Of a stretch of DNA of 64,000 nucleotides, positions 36,601-49,005 are shown one piece after another. Source of the DNA: Scatophagus argus (Eukaryota > Chordata > Actinopteri > Scatophagidae); the NCBI RefSeq assembly GCF_020382885.2, contig NC_058495.1:23418127-23482126 (forward strand), given 5' to 3'. The notes under the pieces are model-generated. The model was not told the origin of the DNA. It saw only the letters and a program-made list of their open reading frames with translations, and did no database searches. How positions within the stretch are numbered: the first letter of the stretch is position 1; every line of letters begins with the position of its first letter. Position numbers and translations under genes: made by a program.

Positions 36601-39600
36601 CTCCCTGGAAATTTCTACCTGGCTTGCTGCCTCTCCTTCACCCACATGACCACAGTCATGACTGTTCAACCTTTGACTGGTGCAAACAGCCAAACATTTC
36701 ACACTGCTGAGTCCTGGGGGGGTGGCCCAGATGGATCTGGATGCTATTATGATGAATATTATACATCACACAGATCTCTGGCAGCTAATTCTTTGAAAAT
36801 GCCTGCCAACATCTGGGCAGATTCGATACAGCCTGCTTCAGACCACCACAGAGCAACAAGTGTCTCCTGTCCAGGACCAGGACATTCTTGCTGACTGCGT
36901 AACTAAGGAGGACAGTAAAGTGACCTGATACTCTGTGCTAAGCAAACATCTGCTGGCCCACTGCATGCCTCAGACTCCCTAATCCAGTCAGCTATTATTG
37001 TTAGTTATATAAGCCACACGCAGGACTTCATCTAACAGACATCAGAACAAAGATATCAGCTGGGACTGGGCAGCTGGCCATGTTATGAAACGGTCTACCT
37101 ATGAGGGCTCCGCAGGTCCAATCAAGATGCAAACTGACACATCCTCTGGTTTTTTCCTTCCCCTTTCCCATATATGTAAATGTCGTTCCATGAAGTGCAT
37201 TTCTCATCATCAAATGATCCAGCCTGATGTGTGTATGTCAGTCCAGTCAAAAGTTGTCTGAGTTGATAGTCATAAACACTCACACAAGTATTTCATGTTA
37301 TTGCCCCTACAGATAAAATGTTTCTTTCGTCCATAATGAACCAAACTGTTTCAACAAGGCATCAGTTGGCTTGCAACATCTCGAGTGTTTAGCCCTAACT
37401 ACATAACATATTCAACTCTGAGCCTACAGCTATGCTAGCAGCTCTGTGAGGCAGTCTTTAAGCACAGCAGAGCTTTAAGTTAAATCCTAACGTGCTCATA
37501 ATGACAATGTTAATTAATGTTTGCCAGGGTAAATATGTACCATATTCATCGGAGTGTGATAATCCTGAAACGATGGTGTTTACAGGGAAGCAGGAGCTTT
37601 TGCAAAGCAATAAGCTGCCCAGTCAGGTGGATTTATTCAGATTTTTGATTATGTTGTGATTATAAAATAATGATTTTATAACACACATTCAGTTTTTTGA
37701 CACCAGGAACAGAAAAATCCTCAAATGTATTAAAACATGAGGGGTGAGCTGAAAGATTTTACATTCTCAGTGTCTGGCTGTATCTGTAACTGCCACCTCA
37801 CAGTCAAATTTCTGTCCACTCTAACAAACAGCCAAAAGTACAACTCAGCTCTTGTCTAAAGGAACAGTAAGATTAAACATTAAACAAGGTAATTTGCTTC
37901 ATCCTGGTACAAAATGTTTGATAAAATTACTTCACTGAGTGTTCTCTAATGGCATCAGGCTTGGAGAAAGTTGACCCTGTCCTCATAACTAGTGTTATAG
38001 GCAAATGAGGCTGGGCTCCACGAGCAATTTGCATCATCATCATTGTGTGTGTGCGCTGAGGCACGAGCAGGACTACCTAGTAAAGGCCTGAACACGCTCC
38101 CAAACGGACACATGCACAGACAGCTCTGTGTACAACACAGAAGCAAAGTTCTTCTGTTTATTCTACTCTCTAAAGTCTGCTGGGGGGACACATTCACCAT
38201 ATATGCAGACATATTCTGTAGCTTGTTGCAGCACAGTGTACGTGCAGACAAGTCTGGGCGGTCACAAAAGTTGGAGGTACGCAGCCTGTGGACGAAACTT
38301 ACACCACACAAACCCTTGCGGACAAGAATAATAAAATTTCAGCTCAAGGACCACTGAGAAGCCGACTCTCACCTGGTGTTAGACGCTTGGTCTGTGAACT
38401 CTGTGGCCACAAGCGAAAAGTATTTTCGCATCTTGATCCAGAGGTTAGGTTTGGGGATGCAACCATTGTGGGCGTGGATGGCATGGATACGAGCCATCTC
38501 CCTGGCTATCAGTCTGAGAGGAGACACGTACAAACAAAAAAAACAGAACGTTACCAGAAGGCATGTTGCTGAACACACTGAAACCCATCAGTCTTGTGAC
38601 AGACAACCTTGCTATAGGATTAAGATACGTTTACTTTCAAGGTTAGATTAGGACAAGTGTCTCTCGCAGAGGTCATGGAAAGAGTCCAATGAAAACAACT
38701 GAATACATCATGTGACCACACTGAGCTGACGTAGGTTACAAAGTATATAATAGCCACCAAGGACAATGTGTGCTACAAGAATAAGGTGTAATATTGACTG
38801 GTTATGGCCCATTTCAAAAAAAATGCTGTAGAAAAAACTCTTTGGAGTCTTTCACTTGTTTCTGCAGTATAAACCATCTGCTGTCTATCATTTGCATGTG
38901 ACTCGTGTGTTCTCTTAATTTGCCTCTTTCCTGTGTGTTGTCCAGGCATCTCTGCATTGTAAAGTAGTTTGTCTGAATTTGTACAATGTAGAAACCTGAG
39001 AGGATTCTGGGCACAACAGTTCAATGCTGCCTTGCACAGTCCTAGAATACATCCACCTCTGGGCCGAGTCTGTACATATCCTTAGTGGTTCCATGACTCT
39101 ACCGGGTCCTTACCTGAGTAAGGAAGGATCTCTGACGTCCTGCGTCCCAAGAGCGTCCCCCTGCATGAACTCATAACAGATGCCATTCTGAAATGTGCAA
39201 TAGAGACGAGGAGCGCAACCATTGGCATGCAATACCTAAAGGAAAGACACAATAGTATAGAATTCATAGGAATTAGATGGGAGAAACTACTCTAAAGCAC
39301 TTATCGATTAACTGGGAATTTACTTCCTGAACGTTCACAGGAGAGCACAACCCATTTGAGCCATTTGCTTTCACACTACCTGAAAGCTTTTGAGCTCATT
39401 GTCTCTGTCCACAATCAGCTCTGTCTTGTTCCCATATACTCGGACCAGGACCACATCATCCGGACTGTCCTCCACGTAGCAGCCCACTAGCTTGTTGGTA
39501 GTTCCATCAGTGAAGAGCTGGAAGAGGAGGAAAAGAAATCATACAACCTGAAATACAGACGAATACCCCCAACTTCCGACTATACAGCACCAGAATAACA

Positions 39601-42600
39601 AAATTTCAAATTTGATTTTATTGTAAAACTTACTTGACATATTAAATTACATAAAAACTACTATGAAGAATAAACTATATATAGATGCTCTAATGGTGTA
39701 GTCTTGTTATAGTAGGTGCGTGTACTGTACAGTCATATTTCCAAACTAAAGGTACGACACACTCCAAAAATGGTTAGAGCTGGTCAATACTGAGCAACTG
39801 GCTAAAGGTGAAAGTGGAAACTGTGCAGATGTTAAGAGTCATTCAGTTGTGTTTACGGGGGTCAGATCAAGATGGCAGGATGCTGCTCACTGTGTTTACT
39901 GTCAGATAAAATTGTCACACATCAAAACTTGAGAGAAGTAGTAGTATTTTGCACTTAAAAGCAACTCTGTTTGTACTGGGGTTTCTCGCATGAGGTATGA
40001 TGATTTTTCAGCAGGATGGTGTTGGTGCTGCATTAATGAGTCAACAAATTTAGTCAAACACCTCTTCTAAAGTGCAGAGCGAGCAAAAGGCCTTCTGTGT
40101 CTGAGGATGGGCCTTAAATATCTGAGTGGGCCAACATCACTCCACTGGAAACCGGTGGGCTGGTCCATCCCACTGCAGCAAACACAATAACAACATACAC
40201 ACATCTGCCCCGTCCCAGACGCTCACTCATACATATCTGGCATTCCACACATGGTTGACCACAAAGATGGGCATGCAGGCATCCCTGTTATGACCGTACG
40301 TACACAAGCATACACGCCTTTGCTACCACATGACTGATCCCTTCCACCCGCCACACAATACACCACTAAGACCAGCGATCAATACATCGACAGACAGCGA
40401 TAAGCTTGGACCCAGACAGAGGTAAACATCCATATACTGCCTGACTTTTGCTTTTTCCACAAGTGAGCGCACGTTCCGTGGTCTGACTGGACAACCTCTG
40501 AGGTGGCCTTTCTTTGGCAGAGACGAATAAATGCAGTCTTCAGCGTGAGAAAGTTGTAAGCGGAGACTGTTGCTCTCGCTGTTGGCTCACTCTGTTGTTT
40601 GCAGGAACTCAGCGGGTGTGTGGGATGTTTGGAAATGAACAGTGTGTATTTACAGTAAAAGTCTTCCTGTCCAGGTGGCAGGGCTAATCAGGTGTTTCTG
40701 TCAACAACGCTGCCCTGCTGCTCTTCCCCACAGTTATCGTTCATCAAAACAATGGTCCTGCTGCTTGAGAACACCCCACTGCGACTGAACCAAATAATAA
40801 TTTAAGTTTTTTCTTTTAAAAAAAAAACAAACAAAAAAAAACATTAATCTGACACTCTCCTAACTCCATTTCTGATATGACCTACTTCGTGAGTACACTT
40901 GGCCAGTCGGGCTGCTGTACCACTCCGTGAGATCCCAACCAGTGTTTGGGTGGAGGTTACTGAGAAAAGCCCTGCTGGTCTAGCCTGCGGAGACTGAGGT
41001 AAACACTCGGTCAGGGACTTGGCCGCAGATTTGTGCATAGGTGGGGTATCAGATCTAGAAAGATTTGCCAGTAAAATGCAAACACCTGGTTGCATTAGCT
41101 GTGTTCAGTGAGCCAGTGGAGAGTAAGAATAGTAATTGGTGTTATCGTGTCCACTGTCAGAGCTACTTCAAAGACTTTGGACTGCCGATGACACATCAGT
41201 CACTTGATCCTTTTAGGGGGAATCAATTATGCATCTTACTTTCTTTACAAGGTGAGTCTCTAAAATGGATCACTCAACAACACACTAAATGCGTAAGGGT
41301 AGTTGCATTGGTCTCTAACCATTTGGTAGAGGATGTTCAGTTCAGTAAGCGACATCCCTGATTCAGTATGCCCTGTGACCCAAACAGTCACTGTGAAAAA
41401 GAGTCTATTTATGTACATGTGTTTGCACATGCAAAAAAGAAAAACACAAGTTTTACCTAGACCATTTTGCCTGTGCTCCAGTTGGTCTGTATCAGCTGTT
41501 CTGTGTCATGCTAGTTGGCTTAGTGTTGCTGCTCTACCATATGGGAACATTACAGTTTCCCAGTTAGTTACAGCGAAAAAGAACAAGTAGTGTCAAGCCC
41601 TAAACCGACTTTGCTCAAGTGAACAGACTGCAGACCACATAAAGCAGGGGCTCCGTTTAAAGGTAGCAACAAAGTTGTGTTTCTGACTGTCATCAAGAGA
41701 TGCAGGTCTGTGTGAGCTACAGGTAGACAAGCTGCACAGAGGCACACAGGTGAAAGGATGACAAACGCACTTCAACTGTGTTCACACAAAATCCATGGGT
41801 GTATTCATATCTGCTTTTGTATGGAACTGCCATGAAACAATCGGAAAGTAAGATGTTGTCTCTGTGATTTCCACATCATTCACGTTACACCTCACTCAAC
41901 CAGTGGGGCTATCGCTCCGTCTGCCCCTCTCTCTGTCAGCTGAGCTGCAGAGGAGTGGTCAGCCTTGAATTGTGTAGCAAGTGAAATGTTCTACATATGG
42001 GCAAAGTGCTTGAACTCACTTCAATGCCCCTTCACATGTCAGTAAAAATCAAAAATGCCCTAGCGGAAAGATCTCCAAGCAGCAGCGCCGATCCAGTGCT
42101 CAGACCCCACCCCAACAGCTGATGTTCCTACTACCATTAACATTCAGTCACACCATATTCAAAACATCAGTCACACCAGATTCAAAACAAGGTAAGAAAA
42201 CAAAAGAGACATAACAAAGAGGCAAGGCTGAGTAACAGTAACTGATCAGTAAAGTATAAAACAGTCTTCATGAGGTGTCTCTGCTTCCTTGAGCAATTAT
42301 CAATCACCACATTTCTCAATCAAACTGGCCATCACGTCACTGACTGAGATGACGTGTAGCTGTACGTGTGGCTACATGATGTGTATTTTGCACATATCTG
42401 TTTGTGACAGGAATATTACCCTAGTAGCTTTTGAGGTAACTAATTTACTGGCCTTAGTTTGCTAGCTTCGTTTGAGTCTGACAGCGTCTGACTAACTTAA
42501 TTAACGTTGTTATTATTCCATTTTCCTATCAAGACTACATACACATTAAACATAAGGCTTATTCATTCCTAGACTGCGAAGAGCGAGTGGCTAAAGGTGT

Positions 42601-42896
42601 GTCACTTGCTCAGAGAAATGACCGTAGCCAGTAGGTAACCTTAACGTTTCCACGGCCCTCCTCCTGGCTCGTAATGCTTGGTGATGCTACATGGCTGTCT
42701 TAACCTAGCCTAGCATACTCTGATCAGTTAGCTTAGCGGCTAACGTTACCTTCGTCTTGACATGGCTCGCGTCCCACGCCGGCCTCAGCTCTTTAATGAG
42801 CTTCATCGCCCCCTCCGTCACGTTGTGTTCGTCCACGAAAATGGGAATTTTTCTAATTACTGGCGACCCAACTGGCACATGTATCTGCGTCTCCAT
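33639..42896 (-). CDS. etnk2: Ethanolamine kinase (ETNK2-type), 9 coding exons
   Basis: Cytosolic kinase that phosphorylates ethanolamine with ATP, the first step of the CDP-ethanolamine (Kennedy) route to phosphatidylethanolamine. Minus-strand exons in coding order: 42750-42896, 39380-39517, 39114-39235, 38373-38513, 35735-35877, 35362-35445, 34747-34907, 34577-34650, 33639-33711. All are GT-AG and in phase; 360 codons plus stop. Visible: LFTDGTTNKLVGCYV in the ATP-binding lobe; the catalytic Brenner-type motif CHNDLLCKN at residues 215-223 with Asp218; FIDYEYSSYNYQAFDIGNHF with metal-binding Asp237; C-terminus RFNQYFKTKP. The start has A at -3 and G at +4. The N-terminus (METQIHVPVGSP) looks ETNK1-like; I chose ETNK2 because SOX13 and ETNK2 are adjacent and tail-to-tail in human. 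Odd: YSSYNY where relatives have (A/S)GYNY. Confidence 0.93.
39518..42749 (-). other. etnk2: First intron of etnk2
   Basis: The largest intron of the gene (3.2 kb), GT-AG on the minus strand. I see no embedded coding sequence and no recognisable transposon, only an A-rich tract near 40819-40842. Confidence 0.8.
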
Positions 42897-43310
42897 TCTG
42901 CAGCCGCTTCACTTGTAACGCTAATCTCAGAGCCCTTCTCAGATATTTCTCGAAACTGCAGCATACAAATGTTGCTTGGTTTATAAGTCGCGTAACGCTG
43001 GTGTGTTTTCGTGTTATGCTTGAGATATTTATCTTGCTCGATTGCAGTTGAAGCAATGAAGAGCTGAAAGCAGTGATGATGTGCGGTCAAACTGCCGGCT
43101 CTGGATGCTCGTCGCCGGTTTTCTTGGGAGCCGTCAGCCAACCAGCCAACTGTACCATTTCCTCCTACTTGGCTCCGCCCGCCCGGGATCATCCGATTGT
43201 ACCGCCGGTAGAGACGCACCGCAACCGAGCACGCCCATTGACTCCGAGTGTGTCCGAATGGAGGCCGAGTTCAGCCGAATAAGAAGAAGGCGCTTGACAC
43301 GCACTTCATA
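42600..43310 (-). promoter_or_regulatory. etnk2: CpG-rich promoter region and first exon of etnk2
   Basis: CpG density and GC content rise here relative to the flanks, most clearly at about 43100-43290. A GC-box-type sequence (ctccgcccgcccggg, about 43172-43186) lies upstream of the etnk2 ATG at 42896. No TATA box is obvious. This fits a CpG-type promoter for a housekeeping enzyme; the transcription start is not defined. Confidence 0.5.
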
Positions 43311-43570
43311 GAAAGTATGCAGGTTGGGAAATCTCTTTTAAAGAAGACCGAGCGTTAAACAAGTGACCTACATCAGAATAAATGTGCCAAATGTATCGGT
43401 AGCAAACTCACCGAATCGGTAATTTACTGAACAAGTTTACTTCCTGTCTTTTTTTTGGAGTTTTGTTCTCATTTAATGTGAAGAACCGCAGGGTGTCACG
43501 TGAGCCTCGAGGACGAGATCAACGCCCAGTCTGTGCCTTACAGCTGCTGGGGAGGAAACGAGATGTACAG

Positions 43571-43800
43571 CACAGTTATGACTTACTAAGAAAAGATAAG
43601 ATCAAATGTGTTCATTCCTGGGAAATTCCTGAGGATAAAAAAAACTTAACAAAAATACAGTAGAAAGAAAAACAACTACACAATAAATAAAAATAAAAGC
43701 TATGTGCAATGTGTGCAGAGAGTATACACAGAAAAGTGCAGATTAAACTGATTTAATAAAGCTATATACAATAGAGTATAGGTCAGTGTATGTAACTCTG
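43571..43800 (-). mobile_element. LINE-type retroposon 3' fragment, reverse orientation
   Basis: The left end 'aagataagatcaaatgtgtt' then 'cattcctgggaaattcctga' is a diverged reverse complement of the fish retroposon tail (GGGAAATTC core with a TTATCTT end) also seen near 9440-9528. It is followed by the A-rich stretch with 'caataaataaaaataaaag' and 'gtgcagattaaac' that commonly accompanies these copies. It is short, 5'-truncated and non-coding. Family assignment is tentative. Confidence 0.4.
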
Positions 43801-45690
43801 CTTTATATGCATACGTGTAAGTCAAAGTGTCAGTTGCAAGACTGGCCCATGAAGATGCATGATAGTTTAAATATTGCAGCTAAATACTTATGGAAATCTT
43901 CATCAGCAAGGACAACATCCAGCCAGCCAGATGAATGCGACGAATTAAAGCCACAATATTGTCACTATTGCAGTACCAACCCTCAGCCAGATGGTGGCAG
44001 CATAACAACAAAAACGTCTTTGCTAAGTTTCAGGAACGGGGAGAGGATACTTTAAATTAAAGGATCACCAACAAGTCATATCTGCTGTTTGTAGCTGCTG
44101 ACTGAGAGGAGTTTTCAAACGTTTTCATGTCTGTCAGGGGCGGTCTGTCTGTCTCAGGTTACGTCTCACCTGTCGCCCTCTTTGGACACTTTTGCTGGCA
44201 GTCAGTTGGTGTGTAGCAGAGATGGTCTGATCAAAAAGCCACTCACACATTCCCATATAACTTCTCATGAGTGTGTTAGTGCTTAACATAACAGCATAGC
44301 TCTGAACACACTGCACACATACTGTGTCACTGTCTGATTTTTTATGAGTTTGCATTAGACATTTTGACAGACTGGAAAGTCACCGGATGTAATTTTGTGC
44401 AGAAAAAAGATCTTTCTAAGAATTTGGGACTCCAAGCTAATGAGCTGTCAGTCAGCGCTGTGGTTGTCTGAAGTCATCCTGTTGCTTCCATGCTCATCAT
44501 GACTCTGCTCTCGAACCGAGCGGCCAGTGAAAAATGAGATAAACAACCAGCCGGATGTCCAGCCACATTAAATCCGCTCAAGCATCTTGTCTAGAGTATA
44601 TTGCAAGAGGCGACCAGTCCACATCAGTGGTGTTTGTGTGTGCGCACTAATCCAGACCACATAAACAAGTCTGCAGGAAGTCTGGGGGATTTTCGCTTGT
44701 GGTGTTTACTGTTTGGGAGCAGGCGGCCATGGTTGTGCCTATGCAGATGAAAAATTTGTTTAATCCTCCCATAAGAGTCCTTATGCATTCACGCAATACC
44801 GACCATTAGTGCAGTGTTCATTTACCTTCCTTGGCTCTCTGGTTGCGAGAGTAGACATGCGTATATGAAAGTATAGACTCTGTTATATTTCCTTATTAGT
44901 ACTTTGCTATGTCTGGATGTTTCTGTCTGTTTGAGGTGTGGGCATTTTTATTGACGATATAATAACGTAATTTTCAAATGTGTTTTTACCAACTGAAATA
45001 TTCTGTGCATTACAACTGCAGGAAAACACATGAAAATAGACAAAACACAAACACGCAGACAGCATATGTGCCGCAAATACTCACAACACAGCCATCGTTG
45101 TGTGTTTTTCATCAGAATATTTGAAATGGCAGGTTAGTAATAAGCAAAAGGCAAAGGTTTAGTATCTGCAATAATATCTGAACCATCAGCCATCACAATG
45201 TTAAACACATGTTTAACTCATTTTCTAACACCACTCTCGATTAGATGACTTCAGAAAACTATATGAGTCACAAACCATTGCAGCAACAAGCATGTCCCAG
45301 TCGGGTTCATCACGTTTTGTGTCCCCACAGAACCAGATCCATGGCCTCTGTTATCTGTGCTACGTGCATCACATTTGTCTGTCTGATCTATTTGTTGTGT
45401 GTGTTTGCAGCTTATATATTAAGTTATGTTATCTTGCTCTGTCGTACTTCATACAGCTTCCTGTATGTCCCTTATAGTTAGGCTTTAAATAAAAGGAGAG
45501 GAGTGAACATGTGTATGTGTTGTGTGTTTGTGTCAGTGTGTGCACTGACGTGTGTGTTGTGGGTGTCAGGAACCACAAGAAGATGAAACAGCAAGTAATG
45601 CAGCATAATATGCAAAAACTGTGGGCAACTAAACATTGTGCATTCTTACAAAAGACTACGGGCTACTTTTAGCTTCACAGGACACAGTGG

Positions 45691-45735
45691 GATGTGACAC
45701 AGTGGGGCGTGACACAGTGGGGCGTGACACAGTGG
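45691..45735. repeat. Three tandem copies of a 15-bp unit
   Basis: The unit (G/A)(G/A)(C/T)GTGACACAGTGG-like sequence occurs three times in direct tandem: one copy begins gatg and two begin ggcg. A partial copy (gacacagtgg) immediately precedes them. It is a small minisatellite seed. Confidence 0.9.
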
Positions 45736-45857
45736 GTGCACTCATGCTCAAACACTGATGTGTGAATGTTGCGGCTCAGAGCCGAGCTCTACCTGTAGCC
45801 ACATGCCTCATCTGCTCGCTTAATCCAGACTCTTCACTGGCTCTCAGGAATGCAGAT

Positions 45858-45910
45858 TGTGTGCATGTGTGTGTGTGCGTGTGTGTGTGCGTGTGTGTGT
45901 GTGCGTGTGT
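45858..45910. repeat. (TG)n tract with interspersed TGCG units
   Basis: Roughly 50 bases of TG repeat with regular GTGTGCGTGT interruptions. Further CA runs lie at about 46085-46104 and 46281-46298. Confidence 0.85.
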
Positions 45911-47297
45911 ACAGTAGGTGTGGATGTGTCAGCGAGTCGGCGAATGTGAATGTGCGTGCATGTATCTCAGCCACGACCTTGTTCACAGGTGCGACAGCTC
46001 AAAGGTGGACCACTGCTCCTTCCATATCTCAGGAATGAGGAAATGTTTACATTGTCACACTGTGCAGTGCTGTTTACGATGTGACACACACACACACACA
46101 CACAGATCATAAATCACATCTCCATTGAAAGAATGAACTCTGAGGGTATGTCTTGTCTAACCTAATTTCTCATGTCAAGGCTCATGTTGACACACTCCTC
46201 ATCTATCACAGATTGCATGATTAGAATGAATCGGGGTGTTAGGGAAGAGGGACCGTTCTGTGTGGGGAGTGTTTACTTTCACACACACACACACACACCT
46301 TCATAACATTTAGACCTACACAAACCCACATAGGACATGAATTGGTTCCAAGGTTGACAGATGTTCTCTGAGGTGAACAATGAACCCGGTTTATGATCTA
46401 CAACAATATAAGTGAACGGAAGGTCATTCAAAGACGTCTGACCATCTGGACAGTTTAGAGGTTGCTGGAATGAGGACTCTGATAGACTACCTGCTGTAAT
46501 GTCCTGACTGTCTGACTGATATTGTGGTGAGCCCACCGATGTGTTAAAAACAGCGTAACTAAGCACTACTGATCAAAGACTCAAATCTGCTCTACTATTT
46601 AACACTTTTTAATTCACTTTTAACCCACACTGTTGTCTGCAACGTTTACTCCAAACTTGTTATGGTGTAAACTCACAGGCCTCTGCCCTCCAGTGTTTTT
46701 CTATTACACCGTTTCATTAATTCTTCTCCCCTTTCTTGCCTCTTCTCTCTCGGCTTTCTGAAAACAGCTCCCCCTGTGTTGGCTGCCTTATTTAAAGTCT
46801 CCTTGTAGTTTCAGAGTTGGAGTTTTGTCAGAGATTTAGGTCAGTGATTGTCCCACTCCAGATAGTTTAGTCACACCTGAGCACACAAAGTAGTGAGGTC
46901 ACCAAAGCACTCAGTGCACTGCTGACAAAAGCTTGTTTGTTCTGTCACAACATAAAACTGGATTACATGCTCAGGAACACAAAAATACTCCAAAAATACA
47001 CTGAACATGCAGATCAGGAGGATCTGGATCCAGTGGGATCTGGAGGCCTGTCGTCTAGCCTTAAACTTTTGAACCCAAATTAAAATTTCTAAGGAAATGT
47101 AGTTTAGCCAAATTAGGTTATCTTGCATTTTTTGAGACTGTGTTATTTAAAGTGGCTAGAAACAGTATTTACATAATGGATACAATGATCGCTTGTAGGT
47201 AAATAGGATCGCTCATAGTGATAAATCCGAATAGACTAATCAAGCTCTAGGCATCAACACAGTATCTGCAGCTCAATGTCACTGCACAGCCTCATAT

Positions 47298-47871
47298 GCT
47301 TTATGGACAAAAGCATTGGGACAAACCTCTTTATTATTAAGTTCAGGTGTGGTATGTGTCTGTTTCGGCCCCTGACTTCCAGTGAAGGGAAATCTTAATG
47401 CTTCAGCATACCAAGACATTTTGGAAAATGCTATGCTTCCAACTTTGTGGCAACAGTTTGTTGAAGGCCCTTTTCTATTCCAGCATGACTGTGCCCCAGT
47501 GCACAAAGCAAAGCTCCATAAAGACATGGCTGGATGAGTTTGATGTGGAAGAACTTGACTGGCCCACACAGAGTCCTGACCTCAACCCCATCCAACACCT
47601 TTGGGATGAACTGGAACAGAGACTGTGAGCCAGGCCTTTTGGTCCAACATCAGTGTGTGACCTCACAAATGCTCTACTGCATGAATGGGCACAAATTCCC
47701 ACAGAAACACTCCAACATGTTGTGGAAAGCCTTCACAGAAGAGTGGAAGCTGTTAGAGCTGCAAATGGGGGACCAACTCCATATTAATGTCTATGTATTT
47801 AGAATGCGATGTCATTAAAGTCCCTGTTAGTGTAATGGTCAAGTCCAAATACTTTTGTCTATATAGTGTAT
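47298..47871 (+). mobile_element. Internally deleted Tc1/mariner DNA transposon (copy 2)
   Basis: Terminal repeats 'tatggacaaaagcattggga' (left) and 'atacttttgtctatatagtg' (right) bound a decayed transposase 3' region. A + strand open stretch at 47398-47628 includes [20 protein letters not shown] followed by [13 protein letters not shown], a Tc1/mariner DDE-type C-terminal segment. The N-terminal DNA-binding domain and first catalytic Asp are absent, so it is not autonomous. It is very similar to copy 1 at 12408-12901 but keeps more sequence before its right end. Confidence 0.75.
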
Positions 47872-48476
47872 GATACTACACAGATATACAGGAGAACATG
47901 TGCAAGCCTCGCACTGGCCCTGACATGTGGCTCAAAACTGAAACATGCAGCCTGTGACAGTAAACAATCACAGATGCAGCAGATGAAGACGTGAGGCGAC
48001 AACCAAGCACGCAGACAGGTTAACTTGTGTGACCTGGTGTTTAGAGACCATCGCGTCCCTGCAGGGCTTGACCAGGACGGGCTCCCGGTGGACTGACGCA
48101 GCATATCGGTCAGTGGCACCGCTACAAAGAGGTGCAGTGTGTGGCTGTGGTTGTCTTTTTTGTTGACCCTCTGAGGAGCATATGGCAGTCAGCACAAAGC
48201 CTTAACCCAACTCCTGTCAGTGCTGATACTGCACCACTCCTCCTCTCAAAGGTGAACAACAGGACAACTAGGCATGCATGAGCACACACACACACACACA
48301 CAGCTCCAGACCCCCACCCCTCTTTATTTACAGCCTTCTCTTCTTGCTTTCCATCCTTTCATTTTTAGATCAGGTCTTTTCAACCAGGACAGGCAGCAGC
48401 TGGAGGACTGAGGGAGGCGGCATGACAGCAGGCTCAAGTAGTGCTGAGCCACACATTAACTGCTAGTTACCCCACA

Positions 48477-48480
<4 letters not shown>

Positions 48481-48519
<39 letters not shown>
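48481..48519. repeat. (CA)n microsatellite
   Basis: About 19 uninterrupted CA units; one of the longest pure CA runs in the window. Confidence 0.95.
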
Positions 48520-48520
<1 letters not shown>

Positions 48521-48956
48521 CATACATAGGAAGAACAGATAAAGTGAGCATTTATCCTCACCAAAACACCTATTATGTGATCTCTGTAAGCTGTGTGATG
48601 CATCTTGATGGGTGAACATGAGCTTTAATTCCAAAGAAATACCAGTTAGGACAGAGGGAGGGTCTCACATACTGCAACTTAAATGATCTTTATGAAAAGT
48701 CTAAAGTGATGATTTATCTCCACAACTGTGTTTTTGCTGCTGCTGGGAATAGACGTGCGGCTGCCGGTTCGACTGCTCCTGTGAAAGCTGACAGTTTAAC
48801 TGTAATAAGAGCACCAAAGGGCTTGTACTTATTCCATGTGGGTGGGCAATGTATATGTGTGTGTGGGTTTGTAATGCAGCACAGTACATTACCCAAAGTT
48901 ATACTTTTCTTTGCAGAATAGAGTTTTCTGAAATCTATATGCATGAGAACATCATA

Positions 48957-48962
48957 TACATA

Positions 48963-49003
<41 letters not shown>
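48957..49003. repeat. (TA)n microsatellite
   Basis: About 45 bases of almost pure TA repeat, self-complementary and able to extrude as a cruciform. A similar TA tract lies at 61022-61068. Confidence 0.95.

Positions 49004-49005
<2 letters not shown>

Noticed and set aside
47398..47628. Functional transposase gene
   Set aside because: Only a C-terminal segment remains; the DNA-binding domain and first catalytic Asp are missing, so it is a remnant.
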